Shown piece by piece: positions 10,265-22,009 of a DNA stretch of 64,000 bases; positions within the stretch are counted from its first letter, which is position 1; each line of letters starts with the position of its first letter. Position numbers and translations under genes: made by a program. The stretch lies in the NCBI RefSeq assembly GCF_018294505.1, contig NC_057808.1, positions 221,729,325 to 221,793,324 on the forward strand. Direction: 5' to 3'. This stretch comes from Triticum aestivum. Taxonomy: Eukaryota > Streptophyta > Magnoliopsida > Poales > Poaceae. The notes beneath the pieces were generated by a model that was not told where the DNA came from, ran no database searches, and saw nothing but the letters and a program-made list of their open reading frames with translations.

Positions 10265-10972
10265 AGCTTGTGGATTGCTATTCCCTACATGTTCAACTAC
10301 TATATGCATATGGTTGCTCGCTGTTGAGGCGGCCGCGGTGCGCTCTGCTCGTGTCCTTCTGCTCACCATGAGGCGTCCACGACGCGCTCTGCTCATATCC
10401 CTCCGCGTGCTCTGCTCGCCATTGAGGCGGCCGCGGAAGGCTCTGCCAGTGGTTGGGGCTGGCGCACGATCATGTTGGGGGCCCCAAATGCATGCGGTTG
10501 CGCTGCACGCGTCACCATGATGCAGTTACGTGCGGCACGATGGAGTTACGCGCTGCAAAAACTGCCATCCGGGCGTGCCGATATTACAGGCCGTGTGACT
10601 TCCCCATTAATTCCCACAACCATTATAACCTTAGTCTCTTCAACCTTTCGATCGCGCCCCACAACACAATAAGCACACCCATGATGACACATACAGAGAG
10701 GATATCTAGCGGTGCTCCAATGGAGTTCGGCATGCATCGTGTGGAAACCCACGTGAGGGAGAAGGACCTCTCGGTGGTGTACACCATTGACCCGATCGTC
10801 GTGGGGGACTCCATCAACATCATGGAGCAGTTCCTTGCCGAGGTTGACAAGTACAAAGTGGTCAGCATTAGCCTCTAGTACACCAATAGCCATCCCGGGA
10901 AAGATCAGAAGGTTGTCGTCGCCCAGTTGTGCGTGCGTCATCACGTCTTCATCTACCACTACTGCCTGGCCA
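10265..10972 (+). repeat. Segmental duplicate (copy 1) of the 62966-63608 gene 5' region
   Basis: This aligns by eye with 62966-63608 in the same orientation. Shared landmarks are GCTTGTGGAT, GTTCAACT.CTATATGCATAT, the GCGCTCTGCTCG words, CGATATTACAGGCCG (CGATATTCCTGGCCG in copy 2), ATTATAACCTTAGTCTCTTC and the following coding block. The match covers promoter, leader and the N-terminal third of the gene. It stops exactly where an LTR begins at 10973. Confidence 0.8.
10681..10972 (+). pseudogene. 3'-5' exonuclease-like (Werner/DEDD-type) gene, 5' fragment interrupted by an LTR
   Basis: The protein reads GAPMEFGMHRVETHVREKDL, SVVYTIDPIVVGDSINIMEQ and so on. It matches the gene at 63341 nearly residue for residue. 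A start at 10681 or 10684 fits the position of the copy-2 ATG, and a TATA-like ATTATAA lies at 10622-10628 in both copies' shared leader. An in-frame TAG at 10876-10878 stands where copy 2 has CAG. The acidic residue of the GIDLQYT motif in copy 2 is also lost here (SISL). The frame continues past the stop (DQKVVVAQLCVRHHVFIYHY) until it is cut at 10972 by an LTR starting TGATAC. The catalytic C-terminal part is absent. This is a dead, truncated copy. Confidence 0.75.
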
Positions 10973-11870
10973 TGATACATCTCCGTCGTATCTATAGTTT
11001 TTTATTGTCCCATGCCAATATTATACAACTTTCATATACTTTTGGCAACATTTTATATTATTTTTGGGATTAGAAAATTGATCCAGTGCCCAGTGCTAGT
11101 TCCTGTTTGTTGCATGTTTTTTTGTTTCACAGAATATCCATACCAAATGAAGTACAAACACGATAAAAAATTACGGAGAATTATTTTGGAATATATGTGA
11201 TTTTGAGAGGTGGAATCAATGCAAACGGAGGCCCACGTCCACCACTAACCACCAAGGGGCGCCTGCCCCCCACCCCACCCCGGCGCGCGCGGTGGTGCCT
11301 AGTGGGCACCCCGTAAGTCGGTTGGGGCTCTTCTTCGGGCTCAAGGAAGCTTTTATCAGGAAAATAATCGTGTTAAAATTTCAGCGCAATCGGAGTTACG
11401 GATCTCCAGATATTTAAGAAACGGTGAAAGGCCAGAAAACAGGAACACGAAACAGAAGAGAACAGAGAGATAGATCCATTCTAGGAGGGGCTCCCGCCCC
11501 TCCACCACCATGGAGGCCATGGACCATAGGGGAAACTCTCCTCCCATCTAGGGGGGGGGGCAAGGCAGAAGAAGAAGGAGGGGGCTCTCTCCCCCTCTCT
11601 CCCGGTGGTGCTGGAGTGCCGCCGGGGCAAGGATCGTGACGGCGATCTACATCAACAATCTTGCTACCGTCAACACCAACTTTCTCCCCCTCTATGCAGC
11701 GGTGTAACCTCTCTATTCCCGCTGGAATTCTCTACTTAAACATGGTGCTCAACACTATATATTATTATCCAATGATATGTGGTTATCCTATGATGTTTGA
11801 GTAGATCTGTTTTGTCCCATGGGTTGATTGATGATCATGATTGGTTTGAGTTGTATATTTTATTTTGGTG
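10973..11870 (+). mobile_element. LTR remnant (same family as the solo LTR at 12996), inserted in the exonuclease-like gene
   Basis: It begins TGATACATCTCCGTCG right after GGCCA of the gene. Its interior parallels the 12996-14502 LTR: GGAGGCCATGGACC-type exon-like words, GGTGCTGGAGTGCCGCCGGGG, and GGTTTGAGTTGTATATTTTA. At TTTTGGTG (11870) the match stops and another LTR begins, whereas the 12996 copy continues past the same point. The rest of this LTR is not in the window. Confidence 0.6.
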
Positions 11871-12995
11871 TGATCTGCTAACCCACAAGTATAGGGGTCG
11901 CAACAGTTTTCGAGGGTAGAGTATTCAACCCAAATTTATTGATTCGATACAAGGGGAGCCAAATAATATTTGCAAGTATTAGCAGTTGAATTGTCAATTC
12001 AACCACACCTGGAGATTTAATATCCACAACAAAGTGATCAGTAGCATAGTAGTATGATAGTTTCATAGTAGTGGTAACAGTAGCAGTGGTAATGGTAACA
12101 GCACTAATAGTTTTGTAGCAGTTGTAACAGTACCTATAGCAATAGTAACTTAGCAAGAGAAACATGTGGAAAACTCGTAGGCATTGGATCGGTGAATTCA
12201 TTGGATGATATTCATCATATAACAGTCATAACCTAGGGTGACACAGAACTAGCTCCAGTTTGTAAATATAATGTAGGCATGTATTCCGTAAATAGCCATA
12301 CGTGCTTATGGAAAAGAACTTGCATGTCATCTTTTGTCCTATCCTCATGTGGCAGCGGGGTCCATAAGGAAACTAAGGGACATTAAGGCCTCCTTTTAAT
12401 AGACCGGAACAAAGCATTAACACATAGTGAATACATGAACTCCTCAAACTGCGGTTATCACCAGAAAGTATCCCAATTACTGTCACCCTGGGGTTTACGG
12501 ATCGTAACACGTAATAGGTGCATATGAATTGCAAGATCGGATCTAGAACATAGATATAATGGTGAAAACATAAACGGTTTAGATATGAAATCATGGCACT
12601 TGGGCCCTAGTGACAAACATTAAGCATAGCAAAGTCATAGCAACATCAATCTCAGAACATAATGGATACTAGGGATCAAGCCCTAACAAAACTAACTCGA
12701 TTACATGATGAATCTCACCCAACTCCTCACCGACCAGCGAGCCTACAAAGGAATTACTCACTCCCAGTGGGGAGCATCATGGAATTGGTGATGAAGGAGG
12801 GTTGGTGATGACGAAGACCGAAGATCCCCCTCTCCGGAGCCCCGAACAGGCTCCATAGCTGGCCTCCCGATGAAGAACAGGAGGGGGCAGCGGCTACATG
12901 TCGTAAAACATGATGAAACTTCCTCTCCTATTTTTTCTGCAAAAATAGGATTTTATAGCACTGGACTTAGGGTCAGGGAGCCCCGAGGGCCCCAC
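11871..12995 (-). mobile_element. LTR in minus orientation, interrupted by a solo LTR
   Basis: On the minus strand it ends ...ACTTGTGGGTTAGCAGATCA (TG at 11871-11872 on +). The interior reads as a typical long grass LTR with no ORF. It contains the trinucleotide-rich segment TACTGTTAC-ACTGCTAC near 12040-12140. At 12991-12995 it reaches CCCAC, where a solo LTR is inserted. GC-rich sequence continuing at 14503 (CCCACCAGGGCGCGCC...) probably belongs to the same LTR. Its true start was not found. Confidence 0.55.
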
Positions 12996-14502
12996 TGATA
13001 CGTCTCCGACGTATCTATAATTTATGAAGTATTCATACCATGTTTACCACAATTTTATATGATTTTGGTATGATTTGATTAGAACTAACCCGAACTGACG
13101 CTGTTTTCAGCAGAACTACCGTGGTGTCATTTTTTGTGCAGAAATAGAAGTTCTTGGAATTGGCTGAAAATTTATGGTGATTTTTTAAGGACCAAAAGAG
13201 ACCCCCGAAGCACAAGAGTTGGGCCAGAAGAATCCCGAGGCGACGACAAGGTAGGGGGGCGTGCCCTACCCCCCCGAGGGTGCTCCTACCTTGCCGTCGT
13301 GGACCCCCTTGACGTGAGACCGACGCCAGAAATTCCGATAAATACCAAAAACCCCAGAAAGAAACCTAGATCGGGAGTTCCGCCGCCGCAAGCCTCTGCA
13401 GCCGCAAAAATCAATCTAGGCCCTCTTCGGCACCCTGCCGGAGGGAGCCATCATCATCGGAGGCCATGGAGGAGGATCTCGGAGGGGGCCATCATCACCA
13501 TGGAGGCCAAGGACCAGAAGGAGAACCTCTCCCCATCTAGGGAGGATGCCATGGAGGAGGAAGCACAAGGGGGAGACTCTGTTCCCCTCTCTCTCGGTGG
13601 CGCCGGAGTGCCACCGGGGGAACCATCACCGCGGTGATCGTCTTCATCAACATCACCATCTTCATCACCTTCCTCATCTCTTTTACACAGTCCACTCTCC
13701 CGCGCCCCGCTGTAATCCCCTACTTGAACATGGTGCTTTATGCCACATATTATGATCCAATGATGTGTTGCCATAATATGATGTTCTGAGTAGATTTCTT
13801 TTGTCTTTGGGTTGATGGATGATCTAGATTGGTTTGAGTTGTATGTTTTATTTTGGTGATGTCCTATGGTGCCTTCTGTGCCATGCACACGTGAAGGATT
13901 CCCGATGTAGGGTGTTGCAATACGTTCATGATTCGCTTATAGCGTGTTGCTAGAGCGATAGAATCTTAAACCCGAGTAAGGGGGTTGTTGTGTATGGGAT
14001 AAAGGGGACTTGATACTTTAATGCTATGGTTGGGTTTAACCTTAATGATCTTTAGTAGTTGCGGATGCTTGCTAGAGTTCCAATCATAAGTGCATATGAT
14101 CCAAGAAGAGGAAGTATGTTAGCTTGCCTCTCCCTCATATAAAATTGCAATAATGACCACCGATCTTGTTAACAATTCCCTAGGATTATTCCACACACCG
14201 ATCCATCATTATTCCACACTCGCTATTTATAATATATTCTAACTTTATGTTAACAACACCTATTTTTATATTTTAGTTCTCTGATATCATGCAGAGTTAT
14301 CCTCTTTATACCCATAACGTAGTTTTATTTCTCGTTTCTAGTTGAAAGCAAATGCTTGGTGTACATAGAGTCGTATCAGTGGCAGAGAGGAGTTGAGAGA
14401 ATATTGATCTTACCTTTAGCTCCTTATGGGTTCGACACTCCATACTTATCACTTCCACCTTTGGAAATTACTACGATGATTACTTGCACTTAGGGATTAT
14501 CA
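12996..14502 (+). mobile_element. Solo LTR, 1507 bp, target duplication CCCAC
   Basis: It starts TGATACGTCTCCGACG at 12996 and ends GGGATTATCA at 14502. CCCAC lies immediately before (12991-12995) and immediately after (14503-14507), a perfect 5-bp target-site duplication. There is no internal region, PBS or PPT, so this is a solo LTR produced by LTR-LTR recombination. Open frames inside (for example 13134-13637) are GC-rich LTR sequence, not genes. Confidence 0.9.
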
Positions 14503-14720
14503 CCCACCAGGGCGCGCCAGAGGGGGTGGCGCGCCCTGGTGTCTTGTGGGCAGCCCAGTGGGTCTTGGTTCCAGAAATTATTATATACTAGGAAAAGAGC
14601 TCGTGCATTGCAACAGGGGAAAAAACCCAAACAACCATAGCCTAATAAGCATGGACAAGACCCCTCACAAGTCCATCTCCTCGATTTTTTAGAATGAATA
14701 AACAATTACTCATGGAGTAG
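14503..14720. other. Remnant of the interrupted LTR plus a short unclassified repeat
   Basis: 14503-14585 continues the interrupted GC-rich LTR (GGGCGCGCC palindromic words). From about 14590 the wording GGAAAAGAGCTCGTGCATTG-CAACAGGGG resembles a common Triticeae repeat of unknown class. No gene is seen. Confidence 0.35.
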
Positions 14721-15225
14721 TGATGTCTACTACACAACTTGTTCTTGTAGACTCGTGTTGGGCCTCCAAGTGCAGAGTTTTGTAGGACAGTAGCAATTTT
14801 CCCTCAAGTGAATGACCTAAGGTTTATCAATCCGTGGGAGGCGTAGGATGAAGGTGGTCTCTCTCGAACAACCCTGCAACCAAATAACAAAGAGTCTCTT
14901 GTGTCCCCAACACACCAAATACAATGGTAATTTGTATAGATGCACTAGTTCGGTGAAGAGATGGTGATAAAAGTGTAGTAATGATAGTAGATATGGATTT
15001 TTGTAATAGGAACAATAAAGAATAGCAAGGTAGCAATTGATAAAATGGAGCACAAACGGTATTGCAATGCTTGAAAATGAGGCCTAGGGTTTGTACTTTC
15101 GCTAGTGCAATCTCTCAACAATGCTAATCTAATTGGATCATATAACTATCCCTCAAAGTGCGATGAAGAATCACTCCAAAGTTCTTATCTAGCGGAGAAC
15201 ATAAGAAGAAATTGTTTGTAGCTAT

Positions 15226-15372
15226 TCTTTCCAATCGATCTATCCAAGAGTTCATACTAAAATAACACCAAGTTATTCTTTCCGATCGATCTATCAAGAG
15301 TTCGTACTAAAATAACACTAAGTTATTATTTCCAATCGATCTATCAACAGTTCGTACTAAAATAACACCAAA
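15226..15372. repeat. Short tandem repeat, three copies of about 66 bp
   Basis: The words CGATCTATC..AAGAGTTC and GTACTAAAATAACACCAA recur three times in direct orientation with small changes. They lie inside the LTR and are non-coding. Confidence 0.7.
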
Positions 15373-15742
15373 GAAAAATCAGATTCATAATACTCAATCC
15401 GACACAAAGAACCTCAAAGAGTGCCCCAAGATTTCTACCGGAGAAACAAAGACGAGAACATGCATCAACCCCTATGCATAGATTACACTAATGCCACCTC
15501 AGGTATCCGCGAGTTGAGTGTCAAAACACATATCAAGTGAATCAATATGATACCCCATTGTCACCACGGGTATTCATAGCAAGACATACATCAAGTGCTC
15601 TCAAATCCATAAAAGTATTCAATCCGATAAAATCTCAAAGGGAAAACTAATTCACAACAATATAGAGAGGGGAAAACACCATATGATCCGACTATATTAA
15701 CAAAGCCCGTGATCCATCAAGATCGTGACATCTCAAGAACAC

Positions 15743-15762
15743 GAGAGAGAGAGAGAGAGAGA
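15743..15762. repeat. (GA)10 microsatellite
   Basis: Uninterrupted GA dinucleotides lie within the split solo LTR. Confidence 0.95.
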
Positions 15763-18700
15763 TTAAACACATAGCTACTGGTACAAACCCTCAGCGTCGA
15801 GGGTGGAATAGTCCCTCCTCATCATGGTGGCCGCCGGGATGATGAAGATGGCCACCTGTGATGATTTCCCCCTCCGGCAGGGTGCCGGAGCGGGGTCTAG
15901 ATTGGTTTTTCGTGGCTACAGAGGCTTGCGGCAGCGGAACTTCTGATTGCTACCTCTCGAGCATGCGTTGGTTTTCCCTTGAAGAGGAAAGGGTGATACG
16001 ACAAAGTAGCGTAAGTGTTTCTCTCAGTTTTTGAAAACCAAGGTATCAATCCAGTAGGAGACTACACGCAAGTCGCCTAGTACCTGCACAAACAATCAAG
16101 AACCTTGCAGCCAACGCGATAAAGGGTTGACAATCCCTTCACGGCCACTTGCAAAAGTGAGATCTGATAAAGATAATAAGATAAATATTTTTGGTATTTT
16201 TGTTGTATAGATTGGAAAGTAAAGATTGCAAAATAAACGGCGGCAGAAATAGCAAGTTGATAGGAAAATAATATGATGTAAAATAGACCCGGGGGCCATA
16301 GGTTTCACTAGTGGCTTCTCTCAACATAGCATATATTATGGTGGGTGAACAAATTACTGTCGAGCAATTGATAGAAAAGCGCATAGTTATGAGAATATCT
16401 AGGCATGATCATGAACATAGGCATCACGTCCGTGACAAGTAGACCGAAACGATTCTGCATCTACTACTATTACTCCACACATCGACCGCTATCCAGCATG
16501 CATGTAGAGTATTAAGTTCATAAGAACAGAGTAACGCATTAGGCAAGATGACATGACGTAGAGGGATAAACTCAAGCAATATGATATAAACCCCATATTT
16601 TTATCCTCGATGGCAACTACAATACGTGTCATTTCCCTTTCTGTCACTGGGATCGAGCACCGCAAGATTGAACCCAAAGCTAAGCACTTCTCCCATTGCA
16701 AGAAAGATCAATTTAGTAGGCCAAACCAAACTAATAATTAGAAGAGACTTGCAAAGATATTAGATCATGCATAAAAGAATTCAGAGAAGAATCAAATATT
16801 GTTCATAGATAATCTTGATCATAAACCCACAATTCATCGGATCTCGACAAACACACCGCAAAAAGAATTACATCGAATAGATCTCCAAGAAGATCGAGGA
16901 GAACTTTGTATTGAGATCCAAAGAGAGAGAAGAAGCCATCTAACTAATAACTATGGACCCAAAGGTCTGTGGTAAACTACTCACACATCATCGGAGAGGC
17001 TATGGTGTTGATGTAGAAGCCGTCCGTGATCGAATCCCCCTCCGGTGGAGCGCCGGAAAAGGCCCCAAGATGAGATCTCACGGGTACAGAAGGTTGCGGC
17101 GGTGGAAAAGGTGTTTCGTGGCTCTCCCCGATGGTTTCAGGGTATAAGAGTATATATAGGTGAAAGAAGTAGGTCGGTGGAGCTGCGAGGGGCCCACGAG
17201 GGTGGGGGCGCGTCCTCCTGCCTCGTGGTTTCCTTGCTGCTTCCTTGACATCCACTCCAAGTCTCCTGGATTGCGTTTGTTCCAAAAAAGATCCTCGCGA
17301 AGGTTTCATTCCGTTTGGATTCCGTTTGATATTCCTTTTCTGCGAAACACTGAAATAGGCAAAAAAAACAACAATTTGCACTGGGCCTTTGGTGTAACTC
17401 CCATGATGCGGCTATATCTCTCACGTGTCGAGGCAAGACTTAGAGGTATAACCGCATTGTAGGTTTTGTCGCAAAAAGGGTCATCTTCACACAATCCCAT
17501 GTAATGAACAAGAATGGGATAAAGAGAGTTGGCTTACAATTGCCACTTCACACAATACATACATAAATTCATACATCATTCAAAATACACACATAGACCG
17601 ACTACGGTCAAATCCAAATGATAAGAAGATAACCCCAAATGCTAGATCCCCGATCGTCCCAACTGGGCACCACTACTGATCATCAGGAAACGAAACATAG
17701 TAACGACCAAGTTCCTTGTCGAACTCCCACTTGAGTTCGGTAGCATCACTTGCACTGGTATCCTCGGCACCTGCAACTGTTTTGGTAGAATCTGTGAGTC
17801 ACGAGGACTCAGCAATCTCACACCCACGAGATCAAGACTATTTAATCTTATAGGTAGGAAAGGTGTAATGAGGTGGAGCTGCAGCAAGCACTAAGCAAAT
17901 ATGGTGGCTAACATACGCAAATAAGAGCGAGAAGAGAAGCAACGCAACGGTCGTGAAGCTAGAAGTGATCAAGAAGTGATCCTGAAACTACTTACGTTCA
18001 TACATAACCCAAACCGTGTTCACTTCCCGGACTCCGCCGAAAAGAGACCATCACGGCTACACACGCGGATTGATGTATTTTAATTAAGTCAAGTGTCAAG
18101 TTCTCTACAACCGGACATTAACAAATTCCCATCTTCCACATAACCGCGGGCACGGCTCTCGAAAGTTTATACCCTGCAGGGGTGTCCCAACTTAGCCCAT
18201 CACAAGCTCTCATGGTCAACGAAGGATATTCCTTCTCCCGGGAAGACCCGATCAGGCTCGGAATCCCGGTTACAAGACATTTCGACAATGGTAAAACAAG
18301 ACCAGCAAAGCCGCCCGATGTGCCGACAAATTCCGATAGGAGTCGCACGTATCTCGTTCTCAGGGCACACCGGATGGGCAAGACATCGGGTTGGCATAGA
18401 CCCTGGTTGCCCAAGGGGCGCTAGACATCGCCCAGGTTGGACTAACACTCGGAGGAGCACTGGCCCGGGGGTTTAAAATAAAGATGACCCTCGGGCTCGC
18501 GAAAACCCAAGGAAAAAAGGCTTAGGTGGAAAATGGTAAAACCAAGGTTGGGCCTTGCTGGAGGAGTTTTATTCAAAGCGAACTGTCAAGGGGGTCCCAT
18601 AAATCCCCAACCGCGTAAGGAATGCAAAACCAAGGAACATAATACCGATATGACGGAAACTAGGGCGGCAAGAGTGGAACAAAACACCAGGAAAAGGCTG

Positions 18701-19842
18701 AGCCTTCCACCCTTTACCAAGTATATAGATGCATTAAATTAAATGAGAGATATTGTGATATCCCAACATATCCATGTTCCGACATGGAACCAACTTCAAC
18801 TTCACCTGCAACTAGCAACGCTATAAGAAGGGCTGAGCAAAAGCGATAACTTAGCCAAACAACGGTTTGGTAGGAAAGGATGGTTAGAGGCTTGACATGG
18901 CAATATGGGAGGCATGATAAACAGGTGGTAGATAGCGCAAACATAGCGATAGAGCGAACAACTAGCAAGCAAATATAGAAGTGATATCGAGGGTATGGTC
19001 ATCTTGCCTGCAAAGTTCTCAGAGTTGCCGAAAGCTTGATCCTCGTTAGCGTACTCAACAGGTTCCTCGTTCACGTACTCGTCTCCCGGCTCTACCCAAA
19101 GCAAGAACACAAGCAATGGAACAACAATCAATCACGGTGCAATGCACAAACAACATGATGCAAGGCATGGCAATATGGAATGCAAAAATATAATATGCAA
19201 TGCCTATGAGTACTCCGGAAGGGAAATATGAACGGGGCATCAACTTGGCAAACCAAGTATGCCGCTGGATAGATGAGGTGATTTCGGTCGAAATCGATAT
19301 AAAGATCACCGGAAACGAATGCACGGTTTGCAAATGACAAGCAACACAAGTATAATGCAAAACTGCACTTAACAGCAACATAGCACTTTAGATGCCTCAT
19401 GAAACCGCGCTACAGCACCCAAACATGAAAACCAAATACATGACAGTGAAGTACAGGTGAAGCTCTACAAATCATGAACAGTGAGCTACTGCTACAACTC
19501 CCTAGAACAGGTCTCAAACAGCATGGCAAAAATGCAAATGACAACAGTTCTAGCAGACTTGGTGGAAATGACTAGCATGGCAAAAACAGATTCATCATAG
19601 CACGTTTGCAAGCATGTTTAACTCAATATAAAGCATGTCATGGCATGTAACACAATCTAGCATGTAGTAGGCATGTGGAAGAGCATGTTCATGTGCAAAA
19701 CTACCCCCTAGCATATTTGCATAAATATACACATAAAAGACAAAACAGCAACATGATGTATAATGGCATGATCATGAACTTGCTCAAATGCAGAAAATAA
19801 TGCCACCACTGGATTGGTGGGATTTTTCTACCCAAAAACATA

Positions 19843-19924
19843 CTCCCTCCATTCCAAAATAGATGACTCAACTTTGTACTAAAGTTAGTACAAAGTTGAG
19901 TCATCTATTTTGGAACGGAGGGAG
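19843..19924. mobile_element. Stowaway MITE (Tc1/mariner), 82 bp, nearly perfect palindrome
   Basis: CTCCCTCCATTCCAAAATAG at the left and its near-complement CTATTTTGGAACGGAGGGAG at the right give an almost full-length hairpin with a short loop around AAAGTTAG. TA dinucleotides flank it (19841-19842 and 19925-19926), the Stowaway target duplication. One mismatch (CCATTCC against GGAACGG) breaks perfect symmetry. Confidence 0.95.
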
Positions 19925-20197
19925 TATATAATATGTTTAGGTTGCTGTAGAAAAATCATCACAAATGCTATAAGCAAAATACTGCCCTAAATGGAATAGA
20001 CAGAAATGGCATTTTCCTTATTTGGAAACGTCCAGAAATGGACTTGCCGAAATGGAAATGGCATCTTTCCAGAATGGAAATTCGCTAGGGTATAAAAGAA
20101 AAAAGGAAATGAGGGGGTTTGACAAGTGGGCCTAGGTGCGTGTGTGACTGATCAAAGGGGGCTACCTGTCAGCACCACGAAAGAAATATAAAAGAGA

Positions 20198-20275
20198 ACG
20201 CACGCCCCTGGGATTCGAACCCGAGACCTCCTGCTTCAGAGCGCGCTGGAGCAACCAGTCGGGCTATGCATGCGT
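20198..20275 (-). ncRNA. tRNA-like sequence with A and B boxes (degenerate tRNA or SINE remnant)
   Basis: On the minus strand a perfect B box GGTTCGAATCC (20221-20211) lies 33 nt after an A box TAGCCCGACTGG (20266-20255). The ends ACGCATG and CGTGCGT can form a seven-pair stem (one G-U). However, the spacing of this stem to the A box and T arm is not canonical, and the anticodon stem pairs poorly. If the loop is CTGAAGC the anticodon would be GAA (Phe). It is probably a degenerate tRNA-derived piece carried inside the LTR. Confidence 0.35.
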
Positions 20276-21994
20276 ACATGACCAGGAAGGGGCTCGGCCA
20301 GTTTTGAACCACTGGAAGGTCGAGCCTTCATCTCCACCGCACGGGGAAGATGGTGACGGCGCCGGCGGGCAACGACGGCGACCACCGGAGTAGTGGAGCA
20401 CCGGCGGGGGTGCGGGATTGGGAGGCCGTGCTGCTGTGGCTCGTGCGTGTGCATGCACGCATGTGTGGGTGTGCGCACACATGAACTTGCGTCCATGGTG
20501 GCTAGGTGCAGCGAGGCGAAGTGAAGGCGAGCTGCGGCACGAGCACGGGCGGCGGGACGCTGCTCTTCTGCGAGGGTGCGAGCAAGTCGTGGTGCGTGAG
20601 GGGATCCAGAGCGGGGAACACTCGGGCACGCTACGGTAGAACAACAACTACATCAAAATTCGGGCTTCTCCGGAGCATCGAGATCATGGCGAAGGCGCGA
20701 TCCTAGCATCTCCTACGGGGATCATCCTGCGTTGAGAAGGAGGATTGAGGAAGCCGGGTATACCTCCTTACCCTAGGACAAGAAGACGGTGATGGAGACG
20801 AGCCTACGGCGACGCGGTCGACCTCTGAGCTTGGTGGGGCTGCTGTCTGCGAAGCAGAGGAAGAAGACGGCCGAGGGAGTCGATCTGGAGGCCTTGTGGT
20901 CGCGTGCGTGGAGGAGGGGGACGGAGAGGTACTTGGCGTTCCTCTCCATGGTGGCCGAGGGGTCGGAGGCGCGGCGACGAGCTACTCCGAGCGCAAGCTC
21001 AAGCTCGGTCGAAGCATGGTGGGCAGGGCGACGACGTGGCTTGGGCTAGCCTTACCTGGCGGCGGCGAGGGAAGGAGAGGGCCTGGATGGACAGAGGAGA
21101 GACCGGGGTAGGGTTTGGACATGCTTTATAGGGTCTAGGGACGCCGGACGGTCGTCAAATCAATCGGGGCGTTGACGTGGACATGTTGGATGTGCTGCCG
21201 TATAGGAGGACGAAGCTCCTGTCGCTTGCAGGCTAGGTGGGCAGCGGGAGGCTGGTGCGCTGGGAGGCCGGCCCAGGGGGTGCTGCTGCTGGGCTGCTCT
21301 ACTGTTGCTATTCTTTTCCCATTTTCTTCAGACAGAAAACAAAAGGAAAAGCACAGGGGGCTTGGGAAGGATTTTGAGGAATATGACAATATTCTCAAGA
21401 TCCCGAATTTGTGTAGTATTTAATAAAATTGATTTGGGAATTTTTAAAGGTAGAAAAATATTCCACGTTTGAATTAGGTTCAAACTGGAAGCATTTTTGA
21501 TCCCAACCAAACCAACTCCAATTTAGGTGAAACTTGGCAGAGAGGTGAGTGGCATGATGCTTGAATTGTGAGGAAGAGATGAACATTAAAGGAGGAGTGA
21601 AAAATGGCACTGGCAAATAAAAGAAAGAGGAGGAGGGGAGGTGGTGATGAGTGAAGGGGGATGATGATGCTTGGATCCACATAGAACATGCCACAATGCA
21701 ATGAGCTACACCATGAAGATGCACATGATGACATGAGATGGAATGCATGACATGAACAAAATGCAAAACGAGGGACAAAAACCCAACCACGAAGGAAATA
21801 TCATATCACATAGCCGGAAATGGCAAGAGTTGGAGTTACAAATATGGAAAGTTACATCCGGGGTGTTACATTTGGTTAATAGGTTAGTCCCAAAAATAAT
21901 ATAAAAAGGTATATTAAAGCCCATTAAACATCCAAAACAGATAATATAATAGCATGGAACAATAAAAAATTATAGATACGTTGGAGACGTATCA

Positions 21995-22009
21995 AGCATC
22001 CCCAAGCTT
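21995..22009 (-). promoter_or_regulatory. Polypurine tract of copy 1
   Basis: On the minus strand AAGCTTGGGGATGCT directly abuts the TGATACGTCTCC start of the 3' LTR. The same word sits at the same place in the other two family members (32765 and 59400). Confidence 0.8.

Larger units (their letters stand above)
17393..21870 (-). mobile_element. 4478-bp solo LTR of a very large-LTR retrotransposon, target duplication TTTGG
   Basis: On + it runs from TGTAACTCCC at 17393 to GGGGTGTTACA at 21870. On the minus strand it starts TGTAACACCCC. TTTGG flanks both sides (17388-17392 and 21871-21875), a perfect 5-bp TSD. No internal direct repeat of the ends, PBS or PPT is seen, so the whole 4.48 kb behaves as one LTR. 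That size is known from LARD-type elements such as barley Sukkula; identity is not proven. There is no convincing protein. It contains a Stowaway MITE and a tRNA-like segment. Confidence 0.75.

Noticed and set aside
13134..13637. 167-codon + frame in the solo LTR
   Set aside because: LTR sequence with exon-like GC-rich words; no protein family.
18118..18460. Overlapping open frames on both strands in the 4.48-kb LTR
   Set aside because: No similarity and no start context; the LTR is non-coding.
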